Shown piece by piece: positions 33,970-48,412 of a stretch of DNA of 64,000 nt; position 1 is the stretch's first letter; each line of letters starts with the position of its first letter. Below the pieces are notes generated by a model. It saw only the letters and a list, made by a program, of their open reading frames with translations. It did no database searches and was not told the DNA's origin. The DNA is from Solea solea (Eukaryota; Chordata; Actinopteri; Pleuronectiformes; Soleidae): NCBI RefSeq assembly GCF_958295425.1, contig NC_081137.1, forward strand, positions 9,773,738-9,837,737, read 5' to 3'. Made by a program: the position numbers and the translations under genes.

Positions 33970-34100
33970 AAGGTGACAGACAGCAGAGAGGCTGGAGGAG
34001 ATTGAGGAGGAGTGGCCAGAGAAGGTAGAGGAAGAGAGGCCAGAGAAGGTAGAGGAAGAGAGGCTGGAGGAGGTAGAGAAGGAGAGGCTGGAGCAGATGT
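33970..34100. repeat. purine-rich 24-bp minisatellite
   Basis: GAGGCCAGAGAAGGTAGAGG followed by AAGA is repeated about four to five times with variation (GGCTGGAGGAGGTAGAGAAG). Nearly all G/A on the plus strand. Confidence 0.75.
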
Positions 34101-34119
34101 ACTACTTGTTCATCTGTAA

Positions 34120-34590
34120 TAATAATAATAATAATACATTTAATTTAAAAGCGCCTTTCAGGTCACTCAAGGACACTTTACAAGCAAGATGAATTAAAAT
34201 TAAAATCACACAATTACGTAAAAAAACAAAATGGAGCACAAAAAATCAACACAATAACTTTGGGGAAGTGGCAGTAAAATGAGGGGGGGTTAGAGGGAGT
34301 AGGCGGTCCGGAACAGGTGAGTTTTCAGTCTTGATTTGAAGAGGTGGAGAGAGTCACAGTTACAGGGGTCAGGTGGTAGTGAGTTCCAGAGCTGAGGAGC
34401 AGAGTGGCTGAAGGCTCTGCCCCCCATAGTGCTGAGGCGGGCAGGGGGCACAGAGAGGTGGATGGAGGAGGAGGATCTGAGGGAACGAGTGGGGATGATG
34501 ACGTGGAGGAGATCAGACAGGTAGGGAGGGGCAAGGTTGTGGATGGCCATGTATGTGTACAGAAGGAGTTTGTACACATACATTGTAAGT
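34120..34590 (-). pseudogene. L2/CR1-type LINE 3' end, ORF2 C-terminus
   Basis: A 97-codon minus-strand frame (34,583-34,290) contains YMAIHNLAPPYLSDLL, GGRAFSHSAPQLWNSLPPDP and LHLFKSRLKTHLFRTAYSL. This is the typical C-terminal end of L2/Rex-type fish LINE ORF2. The non-coding 3' end (AGGCGCTTTTAAATTAAATG) runs into (ATT)n at 34,120-34,136, the expected 3' microsatellite tail. Everything upstream is missing: a 5'-truncated insertion. Confidence 0.75.
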
Positions 34591-35875
34591 AAAAAGTAAC
34601 TACTCCCACCTTACCTTCCTCAGGGAAGTGTGTAAATATTAGATGTATTCAGCAGATAATCTAAAATGTGTTTACATTTTTATTTATTTATAACCAGTTT
34701 ACATCTGGTTAGCTCATATTTTCTTAGCTTGTAATAGTCAATCAAAATGCTATTCCTTTACCACCCCTTTATATATTATAGTTGTAAGCCCAGCTGTATG
34801 TTGTTACAGTTCATTTTGTCTAAAGTGTGTTTATAATGTCAAACTTTACATCAGTGTTAAAGTGCACATCATTCATGTTATAGCATAACTTATATCTATA
34901 TTATACTGCAGTTTACTGTTTCTTTGCATTCTGCTAATCAGCATTTCGTTGTAATGACAATAACAATGAATCTTATATAATTTGCATATCAGAAAAAGTA
35001 CATTGTACATTATACATGTACAGTATAGTGAATATCATGCATGTATCTCTTAGATTTTTCATTTATATTATTTCATTTCATTTTATTGCAATGCAAGGGG
35101 GTGCCACCTAAAATCTTGCCTAGGGTGCCAAATTGGTAAGGGCCTGTTTACAAGTGTCATTTTCTTTTTATGGCAACAGACGAGTGTCCCGACACAAGCT
35201 TTTATTTAGAAAATTCTTTTCCTTGGGGGCGTGGATTCAAGGCTTGAGACAGCACGAGAGGTGATGGAATGAGACGAGAGGCTCCGGTCTGCAGCCATAC
35301 ACTCTTGGAGGAACAGGCCACACCAAGGAAATTATATGACACAAAGACAGTATAATAATATTATAACATGGTTATTTGTAACTCACCTATTTTAACTTAC
35401 TTGCAAGATCGCCTGAAACAACTGATCATAAAATATGTCCCTTTCTATGGGGGAAAGCATTTTAAAAGCGGTCAAATTAGGATCATATTTGATGCATATG
35501 ATCCATATAGTGTGATGTATTGATATTATGGCCTTTTGTGTTGAAAGACATTAACTTAGTCTAAATTCTGGGGCATCATCCAAATGATTTCCTTCATCAT
35601 TCATAGCAACAATTTTTTTTATATCAAATATTTTTGAATGGATTACATCAGCCTCACTTTGTCATAAAAGTTGTCTTTAATCACATTTATTCCGATTACA
35701 ATAATAATAATGGGTCATTGCCAAAATTGGTTAAATAAAGAGTTGTGACTTGATTTGAATTAGACAGGAAAAATGTTTATGGTCACACATTTGAACAAAA
35801 GAGTTAAAAAAAAGTGAAAAATAATATGTTTATTTATTTTTTTGTAAGTTAATTGCTCTTGGGGCCCCCTGGTGG
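34591..35875. other. no recognisable feature
   Basis: AT-rich sequence, no convincing repeat boundary or exon. A CAATAACAATGAATCTTATA-type tail near 34,960 could be a LINE 3' relic. Confidence 0.35.
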
Positions 35876-38835
35876 TCAGTAATGACACCCGATTACGCCA
35901 ACTGGAGGTCACAAAAGTTAATGTTGAGTCTGTGTCTAGGTACGCACAATCTATGTCTGACAACGTAATCTTCTCTGGTCCTTTGCCCAATGTAACCAGT
36001 GATGACATGTATAGCCGCATGTCGTCATTCAATCGCTGGCTGTCGAGGTGGTGTCCAGAAAACAACATTGGGTTTTTAGATAACTGGCAAACCTTCTGGG
36101 GGAAACCTGGTCTCATGAGGAGAGACGGCGTCCATCCTACTTTGGATGGAGCAGCTCTCTTATCTAGCAGCTTAGGACCTTTTATTAGAAACCCATGACA
36201 ATCCAGAGCTGAGACCAGGACACAGAGTTGCAGTCTTTCATGCTTCTCTGTGCTTCTTTTCGAGCAGTCACCATTTAAAAACCCCATAGAGACTGTGTCT
36301 GTCCCTCGACCTACTAAAGTAAAAACTAAAGTAAATAAAGTAAATAAATCAATAACAAACAGAAGAGGAGTTAGACATTCTAACTTAATAAAGATTAATA
36401 CCAACAATAAAATAGAGTCAAATAATACCACTTTAAAATGTGGACTATTAAATATAAGGTCACTCTCCTCATCTGTTTTAATAAATGATCTAATTTCTGA
36501 CAATTGTATTGATTTATTCTGTGTAACTGAAACTTGGTTACATGAAGACGATTACGTTAGTCCAAATGAGTCAACTCCACCCACTGATGCTAACACCCAT
36601 ATTCCTAGAAGCTCAGGCCGAGGAGGAGGTGTAGCAGCCATTTTTATTACTAGATTATTAATCAATCCCAAACCTGGATATTCATCGTTTGAAAGCCTTA
36701 TTCTCAATCTATCTCATCCTAGTTGGAAATCACAGAAACCAATTATGATAGTCACAGTTTATCGTCCACCTGCACCTTATTCAGAGTTCCTATCAGAGTT
36801 CTCTGAGTTCTTATCTGAGTTAGTGCTTAAGACAGATCAAATCATAATTGTAGGGGATTTCAACATCCATGTAGATGTTGACCGTGATAGTCTTAGCTGC
36901 GCATTTAACTCGCTGTTGGAATCAATTGGTTTTATTCAACACATGAATAAACCAACTCATTGTCTTAGTCACACCCTTGATCTTGTTTTAACTTATGGTA
37001 TTGATATTGATAACTTAAACATAGTTCCTCAAAACCCTCTCCTTACTGATCATTATTTACTCACATTTAATTGTACAATAATGAACTACAATAAGATAAA
37101 TAAGAAATACAGCTACAGTTGGTTCCTGTATGATAATAATATTAATACATTCTAAGAGACAGTGCAACCTTTATTTAACTCGGTGCCATATGTCAGTACA
37201 TCTGAAGGTACCTTTTGTGATTTTACCCCCGCCCTCATAGATAACCTTGTTGATAGTACAGCAGCCTCACTGCGTACTACATTAGATTGTGTTGCCCCTC
37301 TGAAAAAGAAGGTGGTGAATCAGATGAGACGAGCACCATGGTTTAACTCCAATACTCATGCTCTTAAACAGACATTACGTAGATTAGAAAGAAAATGGTG
37401 TTCCAATAACCTAGAGGAATTTTATATAGCCTGGAAAGATGGTTTTGTAGCTTACAAAAAAGCCCTACACAAAGCTAGAGTTGCCTATTATTCTTCTTTA
37501 ATTGAAGAACATAAGAATAATCATAGATTTCTTTTCAGCACTGTAGCCAGGCTGACACAGAGCCACAGCTCCACTGAACCATCTATTCCTTTAACACTGA
37601 GCAGTGATGACTTTATGAACTTTTTTGTGAATAAAATAACATCAATTAGAGAAAAAAATGATCATCTCCTCCCTCATATTGGGACTGACTCATCTTTTAG
37701 CACAAGAGCTTTAGAAGCACCAGGTGCACAGTTAGACAGTTTCTCCCCTATAGATCTCCCTGAGTTAACATCATTAGTTTCATCATCTAAGCCATCAACC
37801 TGTCAGTTAGATCCTATCCCCACCAAACTGTTTAAAGATGTGTTTCCTTTAATTAATAGCTCTATATTGACTCAAATTAATCCATCCTTATTAACTTGAT
37901 ATGTGCCCCATACGTTTAAATAGCAGTTATTAAACCCCTTCTCAAAAAAGCGACCCTTGACCCAGATATTTTAGCTAATTACCGACCTATATCTAATCTT
38001 TGTTTCTAAAATCTAGAAAAGGCAGTTGCTAATCAATTATGTGAATATTTGTGCATTAATGGCCTGTTTGAACATTTTCAGTCAGGTTTTAGATTAAACC
38101 ATAGCACAGAAACAGCACTAGTTAAAGTTAGTAACAACCTTCTCTTGGCCTCAGATAATGGTCTAGTTTCTTTACTTGTCCTGTTAGATCTTAGTGCTGC
38201 ATTTGACACCATTGATCATAATATTCTACTGCAGAGATTGGAGCAGACTCTTGGTATCACAGGTGCTGCCCTCTGCTGGTTTAAATTCCAGTTTGTTCAT
38301 GTTAATGATAAAGCCTCACTACAAACAACAGTTAATTGTGGAGTTCCACAAGGCTCAGTGCTTGGGCCTATACTTTTTACCTTATATATGCTTCCTCTAG
38401 GGAACATTATTAGAAAGCACAACATACACTTTCATTGTTATGCAGATGACACACAGCTATATTTATCAATGAGGCTGGTTGAAATAAATCAGGTTGTTCA
38501 ACTCCAGGAATGTCTCAGAGACATTAAGTCCTGGATGACCTGTAACTTTCTACTTTTAAACTCAGAAAAAACTGAGGTCATTATACTCGGCCCTAAACAC
38601 CTCAGAGAAAAACTTTCTGATTAAATTGTCACTTTAGATGACATCACCATGGCTTCCAGTTCCACTGTGAGGAACCTTGGAGTTATTTTTGACCAGGAAA
38701 TGTCATTTGATTCACACATAAAACTAATTTCCAGAACAGCCTTCTTCCACCTGAAACTAGTTCATGCTTTTATTCTAGATTAGATTACTGTAACTCCTTA
38801 TTATCAGGATGTTCCAACAAGTCTGTTAGAACAAG
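35876..38835 (+). pseudogene. L2-type LINE, copy A, 5'-truncated
   Basis: Starts inside ORF1 at about 35,876. The end of the ORF1 esterase-like domain is present ([20 protein letters not shown], stop at 36,198). ORF2 runs in pieces. The endonuclease at 36,250-37,155 contains [49 protein letters not shown] and LTDHYLLTFN. Linker and RT N-terminus lie at 37,162-37,899. RT at 38,049-38,624 contains [42 protein letters not shown] and [10 protein letters not shown]. Stops occur at 37,156 and 37,899 (a Gly codon in copy B reads TGA here). There is a short deletion before QFVHVND and a 3' deletion near 38,750. L2 elements copy by target-primed reverse transcription; this copy cannot. Confidence 0.88.
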
Positions 38836-39062
38836 TTAATATATGTTAATATATGTACTGTAATATAACGCCGGCTGACTCACCTCGCCAGGATTCCCGT
38901 CTACTACCCGCTGGATAATAAAATTGAATGGACAGCAAACCTACAAGCCGCTACTTAATGGTTTTTATCCTCGCGGCTATCGCCTAATCACAAGATTCAA
39001 TGCAGCTGTATGCAGCCAGCGCTTGAGCCTCCGGTGGCTGCCATAGCAACCTGTAAACAATT
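38836..39062. other. unassigned sequence
   Basis: GC-richer stretch between the L2 3' end and the GGCC element, containing GCCGGCTGACTCACCTCGCC. Not identified. Confidence 0.35.
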
Positions 39063-39971
39063 CTAGTAAGTAAGCAAACAGCGAGTACGGTTCTCAAACC
39101 CGGAAGTGTTCTTGCTCCGCCCATTTTTACCAAGTATGCATCAGAGGTGACTTAAGCATACTTGGAATGGCCATGTATCCCAGAATACATTTCGGGGACA
39201 TAGCAGCAGGTAATAGAAATATAAATCTGAAATAAATATTTTTCTGTGTCCCGGAACAAAGTTTTAACATCATTTGAGGTGAGAAATGAGTCATTTAGAA
39301 TTTAAACATGTGGTCTGTGTATTATGATATGACTTATTTATAGTTTGGCAGCGACATTTGTCGGAGGTGATAAGCTCCGCCTCTGCGGACAGTGCCCGAC
39401 ACAGAGCAGCGTTACCTCGGCCTGTCCTGATGAAATGATCCGCTGGCTCAGACGTCGCTGTCATTAGATGCTCGGTGTGATCCATAGATTTGTTGTTGAC
39501 GTGTTATTTTGTGGAAATGTTTTGACCTGACAGTTTGAAAGTTTGTGTATTGTTAATGTTTTATTTATTTTAACTTTGAATTTTAGATTTATATTAAAAT
39601 CGCACGGTCATTGTATCTGTATTTAAATATAATATGTAAATATTAGATATGTAGAGTAGTATATATTTGTACAAGTTATATAATTATAGAGTAGTACATA
39701 TATATATATATATATATAATACTACTCTACAATGCTGTAATATCTTTCCACATTGTATTGTATATATATTTATAGAAATGAATTAATAAATTAAGTTAAA
39801 TATTTAAAATGTGAAAATAATAACAATATATATGCATTTATTAAAAGTATTTCCTATGTTTATTCATCAACACTGTAGCGGTAATGAGGCAGCAGCACTT
39901 GGCGCCAGCTACCATTCAAAACAGCAGAACAACACATACATACTTGCTTACTTGAGTATTGAGAAACGGCC
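39063..39971. mobile_element. GGCC-ended nonautonomous transposon, copy 2, left end missing
   Basis: Closely matches 11,401-12,627. It shares AACAGCGAG.ACGGTTCTCA, CCCAGAATACATTTCGG and GGCAGCGAC.TTTGTC, and ends with TACTTGAGTATTGAGAAACG then GCC at 39,971. The left terminus is absent. A (TA)n palindrome lies at 39,695-39,725. In place of the LTR-like segment of copy 1 it has about 150 bp of different sequence. Confidence 0.75.
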
Positions 39972-40204
39972 TTTGTTTCAGCTGTGTTTGTTTTTCAAGT
40001 GCTCTATAAATAAAGTTTACTTGAATTGAGTTGAGGCAATATATTTCTATCACTCCTGGTGGTTGACTGTGGTATAAGTGATAGGAGCCTGACTCATAAA
40101 GGCAAAAAATGCCTTCAGTTTTGGAATGAATTGAAAAATTATAAACAATAAATAAACATTAAATAATAATGTTATGCCAACATTTTATTTTTATTTTATT
40201 TTAT
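39972..40204. other. no recognisable feature
   Basis: AT-rich spacer, includes (TTTTA)n near 40,185-40,205. Confidence 0.35.
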
Positions 40205-40277
40205 TTGAGGGTCCGGCCCCCAAGGTGAATGTCCAGTAAATTTCTGGCCCTCCGACAAATGTAGTTGGTGACCCCTG
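40205..40277 (-). repeat. hAT (Charlie-like) terminus fragment
   Basis: The reverse complement begins CAGGGGTCACCAACTACATT and continues with GGAGGGCCAGAAATTT and GGGGGCCGGACCC. This is the style of hAT-Charlie element ends, which start CAGGGGTC. The other terminus was not found, so only a fragment is claimed. Confidence 0.45.
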
Positions 40278-40807
40278 TAATACACTAAACAGTTTGCTCT
40301 TTATCATTCACTAAAGTTGAAGTGGCTTTATAGTTGGTTGTTCTGCAGATATGAGTGAAATTACTCATTACTGAAATTTTTTCAGATGAGCAACTATGAC
40401 AGTTGAACAAATTGCAAAGACAGTTGTTAATATACCAATAAAGAGAGAGATGAAAAATAAGTTCCCAAATGTTTTATTATATAGAAATAATAAACTTTTA
40501 GTTGAATATGATGAATTATTTAGCTTAAGCTAGTTACAAGTCTCTGACGATTGAGTTGATTTTTATTTGAAAAAAATAAATGATAATGTAAGATATATTC
40601 AATGGATTAAAAGATTAAGATAAAACTTGAATAACAAATATTGTATTTACAATCAAAGGTGTAGTTGTAAATTTTGAAAACATGTAAAAGCTAATTGTCT
40701 GTAATGGTCAAATTATTTGTATAGCCTCAATATGGAATGTGTGGCTGTGTGTGTGTTGTACATGTGTGAATATTCTCACTGGTCCCTGTTTTGGTCCAGT
40801 TAAGGTA
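40278..40807. other. no recognisable feature
   Basis: AT-rich sequence downstream (3') of transgelin copy 2. No repeat or exon recognised. Confidence 0.35.
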
Positions 40808-42118
<1,311 letters not shown>

Positions 42119-42339
42119 ATCAATTAAAATTGTCTAGTGGTGAGTTACAAGATATTTATGACATGTTGTAGTGTTGGATAGTTAGCGTTGCTCAGCTCAA
42201 AGTCTGGAAATGGGGGGGCAACTAGCTTCAGTCAAACACCAGTGTTAAAGTTAAAACATTCTAAAATATCTTTTGTGAAACCAAACAGTGAATATCATTA
42301 TTTTAATGTTTGGTTTTCTTAGTCTGGATCTTATTCTTC

Positions 42340-42790
42340 TTTCTCTAGGGGTCACCTCAGCAGAACATCTGCCTCTATATTGCCCCATTCCTTTTGTCCT
42401 CTTCTGTTACAACCACTGTCCTCATGTTCTCCTTCACAACATCCATAAACCTTCACTGTGGTCTTTCTCTTTTTATCCTGCCTGGCAGCTCCATCTTCAA
42501 CATTCTTTGTCCAGTATAATCACTATCCCTTTTCTGCGCGTGACCAAACCATCTCAACCTTGGGTCTCTTATTTTATCTCCAAACCGTTCAACCTGAGCA
42601 GTCCCTCCAATATGCTAATTTTTAATCCTGTCCATCCTGGTCACTCCCATCGAAAATCTCAGCATCTTCAGCTCTGCCACCTCCAGCTCCACCTCCTGTC
42701 TCCAAGCCATACATCATAGCAGGTCTCACCAACGTCTTTTGACCCTCCCTTGCACTTGCACTTTCACCCTTGACACGTGTCATGTTTTTT
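42340..42790 (-). pseudogene. RTE-type LINE ORF2 C-terminal fragment
   Basis: Minus-strand sequence matches the terminal region of fish RTE elements: blocks reading like RLRWFGHAQKRDSD, MLKMELPG and a basic tail can be picked out across frames near 42,420-42,580. Further upstream come GTAQVERFGDKI-like and VTRMDR-like blocks, then a segment around 42,700-42,740 that in intact elements describes the RT/thumb junction. It is short and frame-broken. A poly(T) run at 42,785-42,793 follows. Confidence 0.6.
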
Positions 42791-42799
42791 TTTAGGAGT

Positions 42800-43568
42800 A
42801 GGCATGGAGAGAAAGGGTAAGACAAAAAGATTTGCCTGTGTGCAACAGAACAGCACATTACCTGCATAATGGGTTGGACTGGGCTCAGACTGACTGTTCA
42901 CAGGCTCAGGGCAGGTTGGGCTGTTTTTTTGGGGGTAGACATTATTGTTTGGGTTTGTACAGACTGAATAAATTACTTTTAATAAATCAATGAGTCAGCT
43001 TTACTGATCAGGAATGCAGAAAAATATCAGCACCATATTGGCTGATATTGGCTTAAAAATGTATTATCAGATACTTGCAAAAATGCCAAGATCCCCAATA
43101 TGACCAATGAATAAAACAGTTGGCTGAATAGTCTGCTACCTCCTTACGCCCTCTCAAACCATCTTTTTTTATGTTTATTTATTTTTCACAATGAAGAAAA
43201 TTAATATACACATCTGCTGTGAAATGAGAATATCATGTTAATTTCACTACAGAAGACTAAAACCTGTATCGGTATTGTCACAGGTATTGGTTATCTGCCC
43301 AAGCACTCGTGATATATCCGCCTATCAGATATTGACATAAACATTTAATATCTAGCATCCCTATTACAGATAAATGCAGGTGTATCATGGTTAAACAAAC
43401 CAAATCTTATTCAACAGACAGTAAGAAGAGTTTTAGTCTTCTCAGCTCTTTCTCTCACCAAAGAGTGAAGAAAGTATACTATACTCAAAATGTCTAAACA
43501 TTAGAGGAGGTTGGAGACGAGGATAGATATAAGCTGAATGCAGGTTTTTTTTTTTTTAAATCTTTGCT
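42800..43568. other. unassigned old repeat sequence
   Basis: Around 43,015-43,350 there is TATCGGTATTG/TATCTGATA-rich sequence resembling a widespread old fish DNA repeat. No boundaries can be set. Confidence 0.3.
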
Positions 43569-43661
43569 AGTATCCTCCTGACTACCAGTCAAATGTATCC
43601 TCTCTGGAGGACATTTGTAAATGTTAATTCATTCTTTTTAACTGGTAGTCCAGAGGATATG
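43569..43661. repeat. small palindromic MITE-like element
   Basis: AGTATCCTCCTGACTACCAG at the left and ACTGGTAGTCCAGAGGATAT at the right form an imperfect inverted repeat. A second inner pair (AAATGTATCCTC / GGAGGACATTT) is nested inside. Length about 93 bp. No target duplication is evident. Confidence 0.45.
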
Positions 43662-44145
43662 TGCCTTTTCTCATGTTAGTCATATGAAGATTGAAAATGC
43701 TCCTGTTGGCTTCAGCAGATTTTCACTGCACCCCGCTTCCTGTTTGCTCATTCTGCTGCTACTTCCTTCCTCCTGTCTTGATAAAGGTAGCTGTGAGAAT
43801 ACAGGACACTAAACAACAAACACATTGCTGTCACTATGGAAACAGCAAAATACTTAACCAAGCCTGATCAACGGTGAAAACAGGAACCAGTGCATGTTAG
43901 AATCAGATCATTTCTTTTTAAGTTTGACATATGAAGCTGTTCATAGTTCTTACTTTTCTTCATTTCCTGCTTAGTACTTAGATACTTAGATAATTATCTA
44001 AGTATGGACACACGATAAGTATAAAAGTGGATCATAGTTATGTTGTAAAAATTTATGATTGCATTGTGTCATCTGTTAAAAATTTACGAAAATCAGTTTC
44101 TCATATGTATCATAACTTATGTGCTCTGCCCCTCAAGGCCAGAAT

Positions 44146-44180
<35 letters not shown>

Positions 44181-44329
44181 TGGTTTCCATGGTTTCACAA
44201 GACATTATTTTGGCTTACATTTGTTTCATGGAGACTTGCTCTTACCTTAAACTACTGGCCTAACCTTAAAATGTAATAATTAATGTTATCAGGACTTGAT
44301 TTTTGTCCACATAAGCAAGACACATCCCC
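43662..44329. other. no gene; (AC)n microsatellite at 44,149-44,178
   Basis: Unremarkable AT-rich sequence with one clean (AC)n tract. Several tandem AGTACTTAGATACTTAGAT-type words occur near 43,972-44,000. Confidence 0.5.
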
Positions 44330-44560
44330 ATATTGTGGCTTTGCAAACAGATTTATTACACAAAATGAGTAATACCTGGAACAATCAGACATTCTTGTAC
44401 AGCCTTGTTACTAAGGACAATATGCATTCCTTAGCCCCTTACCCTAACCACAATCATCCCAACTAAAAGCCTAATCCTATCCCTTAACCTAACCCTAACT
44501 TAAATGTCAAAACGATCTTTAAAGTTGTGAGGACCAAAAATGTGTCCTTAAAAATACACA
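44330..44560. repeat. fish MITE-like repeat with TAACCCTAA-rich core
   Basis: Contains CCCTTACCCTAACCACAATC, CTTAACCTAACCCTAACTTA and the terminus AAGTTGTGAGGACCAAAAAT. I recall this combination as a dispersed nonautonomous element in fish. The telomere-like words belong to its core and are not a true telomeric array. Confidence 0.45.
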
Positions 44561-44984
44561 CAGGTTTCACAATATGTGTTGATAGTTTGACAAATCATCT
44601 GTGTGTCCCGCAGCTCCACACTGGAGTGCTGCTGGCCACAGATTGCATTTGTGTCACTGTTCATTGTCTGAGGTAAAGCTGTGGAGAATTGTCTTCCTGT
44701 CCATGACATTGTTTCAGAGCCAGTTTGCGACAATAACAAGGGTGAAGTATTTTTCCAAACATGAACTCTTGAACAATATCTTTCTCAATCAAAGGCGTTC
44801 CCTCTGCGGTGTCCCAGCATGCCCAAACAACATTCAGCTGCTGCTTGAGCGCTGCACTTTGACTTTTGTACTACACTCATAAGCATGTGTCCAAATGACG
44901 GCATAGCAATATCGATCAGTCAGCTGCAGGACTGATTTACTGTGAGCCTGTTAGTAAATAGCTGGGTGAACTGTTCAAGCATGT

Positions 44985-45135
44985 GCAGTATGTACAGGTG
45001 TGGGGGGAAACTAGAGAACCCAGAGAAAACCCACGTGCACATGTGGAGAACATGCAAACTCCACACAGAAAGGCCCTCGGTCGAACCAGGATCTCAACCA
45101 CTGACCTTCTCGCTGTACAGCACTAGCCACTTGTT
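44985..45135 (-). repeat. partial SINE (same family as the 4.4 kb pair)
   Basis: The reverse complement retains the conserved body (TGGAGTTTGCATGTTCTCCA, GGGTTTTCTCTGGGTTCTCT). The tRNA-like head is eroded (GGTTGAGATCC in place of the B box). The 3' half is missing. Confidence 0.6.
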
Positions 45136-47174
45136 CTACTTATTCTCCTGTTTTAGAGATACGATGCCAAAATACAAATGCAAACTGATGCTTCTCCAGA
45201 AACACACCATAACCTGCTCCTGTGCCCCTTGAGGAACATGACACCTTGCTCCTTCACTATGATGTAACCAATTACTCCTGGTTATGGCCTGGACTCTGAA
45301 CTCTGAAAAACCTCAAAGGCCCTCAATTGAACTGAACTGTGGAACTCCTTGCTGTAACAAATGTTACTATAAAATATGTGAAAAGCAGAGGTTATATGGA
45401 AAAAAGGTTATTTGGTTAATTTATTACAGAGACCTGTTTTAGGTCAATGTACTTCCTGTTCACTCCGGCACCAGGACAAATAAGACAAAAGTAGTCAGTA
45501 GCCCTCACTTTTGTTTTCATTTCTCTTTAACGTATCCTTATTCTTGACAGTAACACATTATTTTCAAATACAACTGTTTACTTTGTTCCGTTTCTGAACT
45601 GCAGTAGTTGCCTGCTCATACTCACGTATAATTTATGGGATGTATTTGTACAGTGACATGTCTCACAGTTAATGACAAATGGTCTCACAGTTCAGCTGAC
45701 ATTGATCATCAGCTGCAGTACAAAGCACACAGTTATCATATATTCTTTAATCTTTATTCTTAATTCTTAATACATCCCACAATAGCAAAATGTGCACTGT
45801 TACAGCAGTAAAGTAACAGTCAAGATAATAAATAATAATAACAATAATAATAATAATAAGCATGCATTTTGAAATTATAGTTTTTACATTTAGAGTTCAC
45901 ACAAGCTTTACTTTTTTACAAAGGGGTGATTATTACTTAACCTTCTCTGTCTGTTTTCCTTTTCATTGGCTTCTGTGTGTGTCACAGTGTTTTCACACTT
46001 CTTTTTGTTCAAGAGTCACTCGCAGTCATCCATTTTAAGATATTTCACAACTTCTTCGCTGCTGCAACATGGCTGTATGAAACAACATCATCTTGGAGCT
46101 GCCTTTTGATTTACTACAAAATGGTTCACCATCTCAGCTTAAAAGAAGATTAACAATGACAAAAAGGTTGTTCGGAAGCCTTTGTGGGACAAATATAAGA
46201 CACAATTCACGTGGTTATTTCTAAGAAAGTCCATGTTCCTCTTTGGCCTGCACAGTTCCAGCTGCTGCTGAGGCACACTGTTAGTTCACTGCTCCACTAT
46301 AATCACTAGAGTTAACAAGAACCGACACCATGTTAAAAGCCACCTCACAGTCCAAAGCACTCATTTATGCATAAAACTTTATGTTGGTCCATAAATGTGA
46401 CAGCACATAAGGGAGACACATGTTTCACTGCAGTGTCTTGAACTGGCAGTTTGATGTTGTGAGTTCATATTCAAGTAGAAAAATGACATCTGATTAACTC
46501 AAGAATCCATGGGTCAGTTGTGGGTCATGGAAGTAAACTTAAACTAAGATGTCAGCCTGAGTCTTTGCGTGATCAAATATGAACAAGAGAGAAGGAGACA
46601 GACATAGAGGGTGTGGTGTCTAATGTATTATACAGTATTTCCTGTGTAGTTCTGAGTTGGGCAGAAGTTCCACAAAACCAAAATAACCCCAACCTGAAAT
46701 GAAAAGAGTGAGATTAATGATTGAGGTCATGAGATAAGACTTACTTTGTGTTGTTGTCTCAGGTGAGCAGAGGTGGGTTAGCGTTTGTGTCTGTGTTCCC
46801 GCTCTTCTGGACAGGAGTGAATGCAGTAAATACCCGTGTCTGAAATATATGACTTCACCACATTCAACAGAGGAAGTAAGAGGAAAACGCCTTCATGGCC
46901 TCTTATTTCAATCTGTGTCCCGCCCTCTTTTCTCTTTCTCACACTCTCATGCTCGCTCTTTTCTCTCTCTCTCTCTCGCTCTCTGTCTCACTTGCTCTCT
47001 CTCTCTTTCTCTTTCCCCCACTAAATTCATTTTTAGGAGAAGGACAGGAAGGAAAAAGAGAGCATGTGACTGGAGAGTTTGCTGTGGTCAGTGAAAAGAA
47101 TTCTGCACATTTTTTCTCTGTTGCTCCACAAAAAGGGCAGGATTAGGAGCAAATAAAAATGTACCACAGTCTGT
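45136..47174. other. no recognisable gene; microsatellites only
   Basis: (AAT)n/(AAC) at about 45,822-45,860 and (CT)n at about 46,950-47,020. The reading frames at 46,836-47,146 are products of the CT tract. I found no exon or transposon terminus in these two kilobases, which may be unique host sequence. Confidence 0.4.
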
Positions 47175-48138
47175 GTGTTTTTCTCTCGGCAGCCAGCAGA
47201 TTGTGAACAACCATCTGTGCTAGTCAATGGTGAGAGATTAGATGTTGTAGAACAATTTAAATATCTTGGTGTAGTCTTTGATTCCAACTTGAATTTCAAG
47301 CAGCATGTTAAGAAAATTGAGCATATAATTAAGTTTAATCCGTCCAATTTTAAACATATTAGACCTTTTCTCACTACAGAGTCGGCAAAGGTCTATATGC
47401 ATGCCATGATATTCAGCCACATAAACTACTGTTATACAACTTGGTCCCATACCTCAGAGAATATCCTGAAGCCATTAAAGTCTCTCATCAAAAGAACACT
47501 AAAAATTCTGGACAAAAAGCCTCTACAGTATCATTATTGTAACATCTTAAGTAAGTATAACATTTTGGATTTTAATAATTATCAGATATTCATGGATGCT
47601 TGCCTCATCTTTAGAGTTTTAAATAAACTTGCTCCTCCTCCCTTGATGGATTTTATAAGTAAAAAAAATAGCAGTCGAGTAAACACTAGAGCATTGACCA
47701 GAGGGGACTGCAACGTACAAAGGTGCAGGACTAAATTTGGCCAAATGGTGGGGTCTATCAGAGGCACACAGTCATGGAACAGGCTACCAGCCCATATCAG
47801 AAACTGTGACACCTATTCAAAGTTTAAAATTGCACTGAAACAATGGTTGAAAACTAACCAGACATGCACTCACAGTTAGATTATTCACTTTGGCCCCAAA
47901 GTTTTAATCTTAACCTACATGTAACTTGTCTATGGTTTACTTGTAATGTGTAATGTCTTGTGATTTACGTATTCTTTTGTATCATATCCTGAATGTCTAC
48001 TGTACTAACCTGCCTTAGTACAACGGATGAAAATGAGCTATTGTGCTAACTCTGGCATACTTACGTTGTTGCTCTATGCTGACATGTTGATGAATATGCA
48101 TTGTCCTAATTCAAATAAATAAATAAATAAATAAATAC
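47175..48138 (+). pseudogene. 5'-truncated non-LTR LINE, RT C-terminus plus 3' end
   Basis: An uninterrupted 234-codon frame (47,175-47,879) begins within the reverse-transcriptase thumb region: VLVNGERLDVVEQFKYLGVV, FDSNLNFKQHV. It continues with HIRPFLTTESAKVYMHAMIF, FSHINYCYTTWS, LDKKPLQYHYCNIL, and ends in SWNRLPAHIRNC and FKIALKQWLKTNQ. A 3' UTR with TGAAAATGAGCTATTGTGCT and CTCTGGCATAC leads to an (AAAT)n tail at 48,114-48,137. It is truncated upstream of the YADD box. The frame is intact, so this is a fairly young insertion. It is a jockey-superfamily-like element; the exact clade is uncertain. Confidence 0.75.
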
Positions 48139-48412
48139 AGTGACAAAAAAATAAGCATTTTAAGAAATACTTAATGTACCCTACAAAAAAGTGAAATATA
48201 GATATGGTTTTATATGGGAGAAAGGAGCAGCAATGTAGGCGAGACAACTTAGGTGAGTTTGGATGATAGAGAAACATTTAAATAATACAAACAAACACAG
48301 ATCGCATTTAGTCAATCAAAACAGTAGCATAAAATATGATATTTATTCGACTACAACAGCTCAGCTGTTAACACTGCTTCACAGCAGCCACAGTTGTAGA
48401 TCCAGATATTTT

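Noticed and set aside
44455..44510. TAACCCTAA words suggesting an interstitial telomere
   Set aside because: Only a few irregular copies, embedded in a dispersed MITE-like repeat.
46836..47146. Serine/leucine-rich frames
   Set aside because: Generated by the (CT)n microsatellite.
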